Shown here in pieces: positions 60,648-64,000 of a stretch of DNA of 64,000 nt. The notes under the pieces are model-generated. The model was not told where the DNA came from and ran no database searches. It worked only from the letters and a program-made list of their open reading frames with translations. This stretch comes from Niabella agricola (GTDB lineage Bacteria; Bacteroidota; Bacteroidia; Chitinophagales; Chitinophagaceae). Made by a program: the position numbers and the translations under genes. Location: the NCBI RefSeq assembly GCF_021538615.1, contig NZ_JAJHIZ010000003.1, forward strand, positions 1,674,001 through 1,738,000, given 5' to 3'. Numbering within the stretch: the stretch's first letter is position 1; each line of letters starts with the position of its first letter.

Positions 60648-60921
60648 AATCCACCATATGTATCCCTGAAGGAATTTGTAAGCGCAGCTTTACCTCAATT
60701 GTCTGCGGTCGATTGCTTTGCTGATGCATCCATATCCAGTTATTGGCAGCGGTCTTCCAGTTACGAATGAAACTGCCTTTCCCCGTCTTCCATTTCCGGC
60801 TCTTGTAATATTGATAAAAACCATCCGCGGCTTTCGTGGGCAAGCCCCTCTGATCAAAATAAATTCTGATGTGCTGAACTGTCGGCGGAGCACATATCCC
60901 ACTCCTGGTTGTCTTAGCCAT
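60637..60921 (-). CDS. Hypothetical protein, replication block (94 aa)
   Basis: I use the ATG at 60921 (MAKTTRSGICAPPTVQHIRI). It contains FYQYYKSRKWKTGKGSFIRN and WKTAANNWIWMHQQSNRP, a section found in small helicase-loader or replication-accessory proteins of Bacteroidetes phages and plasmids (the family name is not certain). It overlaps the RepA-like gene at its end (11 bases) and the HTH gene at its start (8 bases), so the three are an operon. Confidence 0.65.
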   Translation of the reverse strand: MAKTTRSGICAPPTVQHIRIYFDQRGLPTKAADGFYQYYKSRKWKTGKGSFIRNWKTAANNWIWMHQQSNRPQTIEVKLRLQIPSGIHMVDYGQ

Positions 60922-61243
60922 TTCCTTTAGATTTATAGGATGAAAGAACTTTTTTAATCTCCTCAATATCGTAGTAGACCACTCCACCGATTTTAGTAGA
61001 AGGAATCGTACCCTTGTTGCGGAGCGTCTGCAGAGTACCGGCAGACATGCCCAACATTTTTCGCACTTCCGAGGTTTTTAACCAACGCTTACTGGGTTGT
61101 CCTAAAATTTCCTTTAGGAGCACCTTAAATGCAGATACAAGCTCGAACTTAAAATCCGCCAGGTCCGACAGCACCACTAAGCGATTGGCGTTGTCTACAT
61201 TACTTTGTAGTCTTGGGGGAAACAAGGGTTGATCGCGTTTCAT
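60914..61243 (-). CDS. HTH (excisionase/MerR-like) DNA-binding protein (109 aa)
   Basis: Start at ATG 61243 (MKRDQPLFPPRLQSNVDNAN). The C-terminal 60 residues form a helix-turn-helix domain 17-type fold: WLKTSEVRKMLGMSAGTLQT, LRNKGTIPSTKIGGVVYYDI with IEEIKKVL. This is the typical Bacteroidetes excisionase/regulator protein at the head of a replication block. Its promoter shares the regulatory block with the tra operon. It may act in excision or replication control. Confidence 0.85.
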   Translation of the reverse strand: MKRDQPLFPPRLQSNVDNANRLVVLSDLADFKFELVSAFKVLLKEILGQPSKRWLKTSEVRKMLGMSAGTLQTLRNKGTIPSTKIGGVVYYDIEEIKKVLSSYKSKGNG

Positions 61244-61263
61244 CTTATTTGAATTTGAGCGAT

Positions 61264-61314
61264 CAAAAATGGTGTTGGTTAAAGAGCAGAAATCACAAGC
61301 TGACCGAGTTCGGT
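61264..61314 (-). promoter_or_regulatory. Promoter and operator of the replication/mobilization operon (shared block)
   Basis: On the minus strand: ACCGAACTCGGTC at 61314-61302, TTGTG at 61298-61294, a 22-base spacer, then CATTTTTG at 61271-61264. The arrangement, spacing and 23 of 25 bases of the block 61290-61314 are shared with the tra promoter at 31435-31486. It would direct the HTH, RepA-like, lipoprotein and possibly mob genes. Confidence 0.65.
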
Positions 61315-61463
61315 AGGTAATCCAGTGACCCAAAAGACACAACCGAAATTAACGGACACCAAATGAGAAAACATCAGAAGTCTAATTTCGAATCTACAGC
61401 CAGAAATATATTGAAATTTATATTGTATATTGAGGCAATTATTAATAAACAGCAAGATGTACC

Positions 61464-63200
61464 ATGAAACTAACGCGTTTTACGATCAAAAATTTCAGGT
61501 CTTTCAAGGACCCGGTTTCTTTTTCAATTAATTCCAACTACATTACTTTAACAGGAGAAAACAACTGTGGAAAATCCAATGTTTTGAGAGCCCTCGATTT
61601 GTTTTTCAACGGCAACATTGAAAATAGACCATTTGATGCAATTCTGGATATGCACGCTTTTAATGTGAATGAAAATGGAAAGGAAAAAGCTACCATATCT
61701 GTCACATTTCAATTAGACCCCAAAAAGGATAAAAAACTCATTGCCAAATTTGAAGAGTTTCGCTCCCTTGATATTATCAAAAATTTCGACAATAAAAATG
61801 TAACCTTGTCCTTGACAATTTCGAGAAGCAATTACGAACAAGTTCAGTATAATGATCCGATAAATGGACAAAAATATCAACCAAAAGAGATTCAAGACTT
61901 CTTCAATTATGACTTTAGGCGCAGCCTAAATTATATCTATATACCCGCCGTTAAAGATTTAAACAACTTTATTAATAAAGACATCACATATGAGTTGACA
62001 AAGAGAATATTTAATACCTGGGGAAGAGGACGAAATCCGAGTGCCTTGGAGTTTAAAAGTAAATTCGATAATATAAAGAAAAACATAGAGGAAATAATAT
62101 CTTCAGCCAATGGCAATATCACCCAAATACTTCAAGAGCAATCTCCGCAAATTAAAAATTTCATATTCAATATACCGTTCAAAGATGTGACAGAATTCCT
62201 TTCATCTCTGCCAATCTCAATAGATGACAGCATAGTAACCGATATAAGTAGGAAGGGATCAGGGATACAGGCTATAACGATGTTTTCTCTCTTAAGATAC
62301 TTAGATAAATATAAGCCTACTAATAAAAACTCAAACGCCCAATATATATGGGCAATCGAAGAACCAGAAACCTTCTTACATCCAAAAGCCCAAAGAAATC
62401 TATACAATGCGCTTCTAAACTATTCGTCTGATACACCAATATTGTTAACAACCCACAGTTATCACTTTTTGAATACGCGCGATACATCTTCAAATAATCT
62501 TCTAGCAAAAGGCAAATTCCGAGATACGGTGTACACACAAACAACCTTATACCCACATGATTCTAATAATCAATGGAAGCCATTTATCAACATACTTGGC
62601 GCATACACTCCAGATTTTATTCCAAGCGGTGGGTACGATAAGGTCTATTTGTTCCTTGAGGGCTCAATTGATATTAGATACGTAAACAAGGCCTTAACGT
62701 TCTTTCCCAAATTAAAAGATTTCTTTTCTAAAAACATTGAAATGATCGATTCCAATGGTGACGAGATCAAAAAGAAAGCACAGGATGCAATAACTATATA
62801 CAAACTGCGCTCCCTTGTTCTCGTTGATGGTGATGACAAGGGGCGTAACTATTTAGGGCATCTCATCAAAGCAGGGTATATAGAAAATGAAACAATTTTC
62901 AGTATCACCAAAGAAGGAATATCAGACCCAACAATGGAGACTATAGTTGCAAAGGGAAAGGAAAGAGAATTTCAAAAGACCATGCCAAAGGATGCGATTA
63001 ACTATTGGAATCGTCCAAGACTTTTAACATTGTTCGACAATATCCCGGACAGTCCGCCGCCAGGATGGGATAAAAACAGTATTAAAATTAAATTCTGCAC
63101 ATATATGGAGAATCATGGTGAAATATCTGATTTTCAAGAACTTAAAACCATACTGGACAGACTTCATTCTAGCGCTCTAAAACTCAAATCAAGCCAGTAA
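61464..63200 (+). CDS. OLD-family ATP-dependent endonuclease (578 aa)
   Basis: N-terminal ABC/SMC-like ATPase with Walker A GENNCGKS at residues 31-38 (after FTIKNFRSFKD). The signature and Walker B region is WAIEEPETFLHPKAQRNLYN, followed by the H-loop LLTTHSYHF. The C-terminal TOPRIM domain has VYLFLEGSIDIRYVNKAL and SLVLVDGDDKGRNYLG (E and DxD). OLD nucleases serve in phage defence (for example as GajA in Gabija), but no GajB-like helicase follows. The gene is AT-rich compared with the rest of the element and the only plus-strand gene of this block, so it looks like acquired defence cargo. Confidence 0.9.
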   Translation: MKLTRFTIKNFRSFKDPVSFSINSNYITLTGENNCGKSNVLRALDLFFNGNIENRPFDAILDMHAFNVNENGKEKATISVTFQLDPKKDKKLIAKFEEFRSLDIIKNFDNKNVTLSLTISRSNYEQVQYNDPINGQKYQPKEIQDFFNYDFRRSLNYIYIPAVKDLNNFINKDITYELTKRIFNTWGRGRNPSALEFKSKFDNIKKNIEEIISSANGNITQILQEQSPQIKNFIFNIPFKDVTEFLSSLPISIDDSIVTDISRKGSGIQAITMFSLLRYLDKYKPTNKNSNAQYIWAIEEPETFLHPKAQRNLYNALLNYSSDTPILLTTHSYHFLNTRDTSSNNLLAKGKFRDTVYTQTTLYPHDSNNQWKPFINILGAYTPDFIPSGGYDKVYLFLEGSIDIRYVNKALTFFPKLKDFFSKNIEMIDSNGDEIKKKAQDAITIYKLRSLVLVDGDDKGRNYLGHLIKAGYIENETIFSITKEGISDPTMETIVAKGKEREFQKTMPKDAINYWNRPRLLTLFDNIPDSPPPGWDKNSIKIKFCTYMENHGEISDFQELKTILDRLHSSALKLKSSQ

Positions 63201-63496
63201 ATTAGAAAAGTTGGTGACAATTGAAAAAGAGCAGCTCATACAACTTTTCCTTTCAACAGTCCCAATAGTTTTTTTATTATTTTTGCATATCAAGTTCTTT
63301 CATTTCCTTTCAAATCGCAACAGCAAATCGAGGGGGCTTTTTCGGGGGCCTACTTTATTTTGAAGTGTTTTTTGATTGCCAAAATGTAATGTGTTGGTGC
63401 CTGATTAAGAAAAAAAACGGTGTTTACCCGATGAAATTATTTTTATCAACATATTGATACTGTTATTTTTGTTTCTTAATTTTGCGCCTCTGATCC
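63201..63496. other. Non-coding region between OLD gene and tRNA
   Basis: AT-rich, no gene. It ends with a probable tRNA promoter: TTG at 63454-63456, 20 bases, then TAATTTTG (perfect -7 box) at 63477-63484. The end of the element may lie here; TTATTTTTGC at 63277-63286 differs by one base from the CTnDOT attachment core GTANNTTTGC, but this is AT-rich DNA and one match is weak. Confidence 0.4.
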
Positions 63497-63570
<74 letters not shown>

Positions 63571-63573
63571 CTA

Positions 63574-63602
63574 AAGTGTGTTTTACAACACACTTTTTTT
63601 TA
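63574..63602 (+). terminator. Terminator after tRNA-Arg
   Basis: 9-bp stem AAGTGTGTT / AACACACTT with a 4-base loop and then TTTTTTT. Confidence 0.85.
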
Positions 63603-63730
63603 TGCTGCTATGGCATGTCTAAATCACCCCTTAAGAATGTCCGATTTACACTGCTTTTAAGCAAAAGTCAGACAGTACCTTTGATAAACATTGCGCAAGA
63701 GCAACATTGGTTTATATTAAATGAAGCCTT

Positions 63731-64000
63731 ATGACAATAAAAATCGCTCAGCCATCAGAAGAAGCCGGTGCCATTGCGGTATTGACATTAGCATTTAGCG
63801 TTGACCCCATGGTTCGCTGGTCGCTCCCAAACTCTAAGAAATATCTTGCTGCGTTCCCTTTGATAGCGAAGGCTTTCGGCGGCAACGCATTTGAGGGAGG
63901 AACAGCCTACATGGGCGATAACTTCGCAGGCGTTGCCCTGTGGCTACCGCCTGGCGCCGGATCTGATGAAGAGTCGTTGGTGCGGCTGTTTGACGAAAAT
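63731..64000 (+). CDS. GNAT-like acetyltransferase, 5' part (cut by window end)
   Basis: The first 90 residues of a plus-strand gene that runs out of the window. It begins MTIKIAQPSEEAGAIAVLTL followed by AFSVDPMVRWSLPNSKKYLA and, later, VALWLPPGAG, the usual N-terminal half of Bacteroidetes GNAT proteins with AFxxDPxxRW. The acetyl-CoA site would lie beyond the window. It follows the tRNA terminator and is probably ordinary chromosome outside the element. Confidence 0.7.
   Translation, partial: MTIKIAQPSEEAGAIAVLTLAFSVDPMVRWSLPNSKKYLAAFPLIAKAFGGNAFEGGTAYMGDNFAGVALWLPPGAGSDEESLVRLFDEN

Noticed and set aside
61464..63200. Complete Gabija system
   Set aside because: The OLD protein matches GajA in size and layout, but no UvrD-like GajB gene follows; only non-coding DNA and a tRNA are next.
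63277..63286. TTATTTTTGC as a CTnDOT-type attachment core
   Set aside because: One mismatch to GTANNTTTGC in very AT-rich DNA, no integrase in the window, and similar matches occur where TAnnTTTG promoters lie. Kept only as a weak hint.

Overview
The window looks like part of the genome of a Bacteroidota bacterium, most likely a Chitinophaga-type Chitinophagaceae. The evidence is a Bacteroidetes-type tra set (TraE, F, G, J, K, L, M, N), RteC, SusC/SusD, FecR/ECF sigma, and several promoters with the Bacteroidetes -7 box TAnnTTTG. About 63 kb appears to be one integrative and conjugative element (ICE). The right edge is ordinary chromosome: tRNA-Arg(UCU), its terminator and the start of an acetyltransferase gene. 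No integrase lies in the window, so the left end of the element is outside it.

Layout. 0.3-6.7 kb: minus-strand maintenance block with a ParB-family protein, two tandem paralogue pairs, a DUF3560 protein, two J-domain proteins and a SWIM zinc-finger protein. 6.7-7.5 kb: non-coding, rich in inverted repeats, ending in a terminator. 7.5-17.9 kb: a promoter-to-terminator cassette with a coiled-coil/outer-membrane protein, an RHS-like protein, an RHS toxin with an HEYGH metallopeptidase tip, and a candidate immunity protein. 17.9-19.5 kb: XRE regulator with operator, and a GNAT protein. 19.5-31.4 kb: the tra operon (minus). Its ATPase gene traG is split by a 46-nt hairpin insertion exactly in the Walker A motif. 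31.5-32.4 kb: RteC. 32.7-53.5 kb: cargo on both strands. It contains a lipoprotein/membrane/NarL-type two-component operon; a class I lanthipeptide locus (LanB, LytTR two-component system and a 48-residue candidate precursor); a DUF6520-like protein, TlpA, SusD, SusC, FecR and ECF sigma set; a phosphatase; and AraC, HbpS-like and SDR genes. 53.6-61.3 kb: mobilization and replication block (coupling protein, relaxase, MobA, candidate oriT, two paralogous lipoproteins, iteron-like repeats, RepA-like ATPase, HTH protein). 61.5-63.2 kb: AT-rich OLD-family nuclease gene.

How the parts fit. Relaxase, MobA and coupling protein would process DNA at the hairpin cluster at 57.56-57.74 kb and pass it to the Tra channel. 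The tra operon and the replication/mobilization operon share a nearly identical upstream block (23 of 25 bases) with the same spacing to a -7-like box, which suggests co-regulation. The RHS cassette, the lanthipeptide locus and the OLD nuclease look like competition and defence cargo. The most notable points are the unannotated lanthipeptide precursor, the four-gene RHS toxin cassette, the hairpin inside traG, and the shared regulatory block. All functional statements come from reading the sequence; no database search was run.
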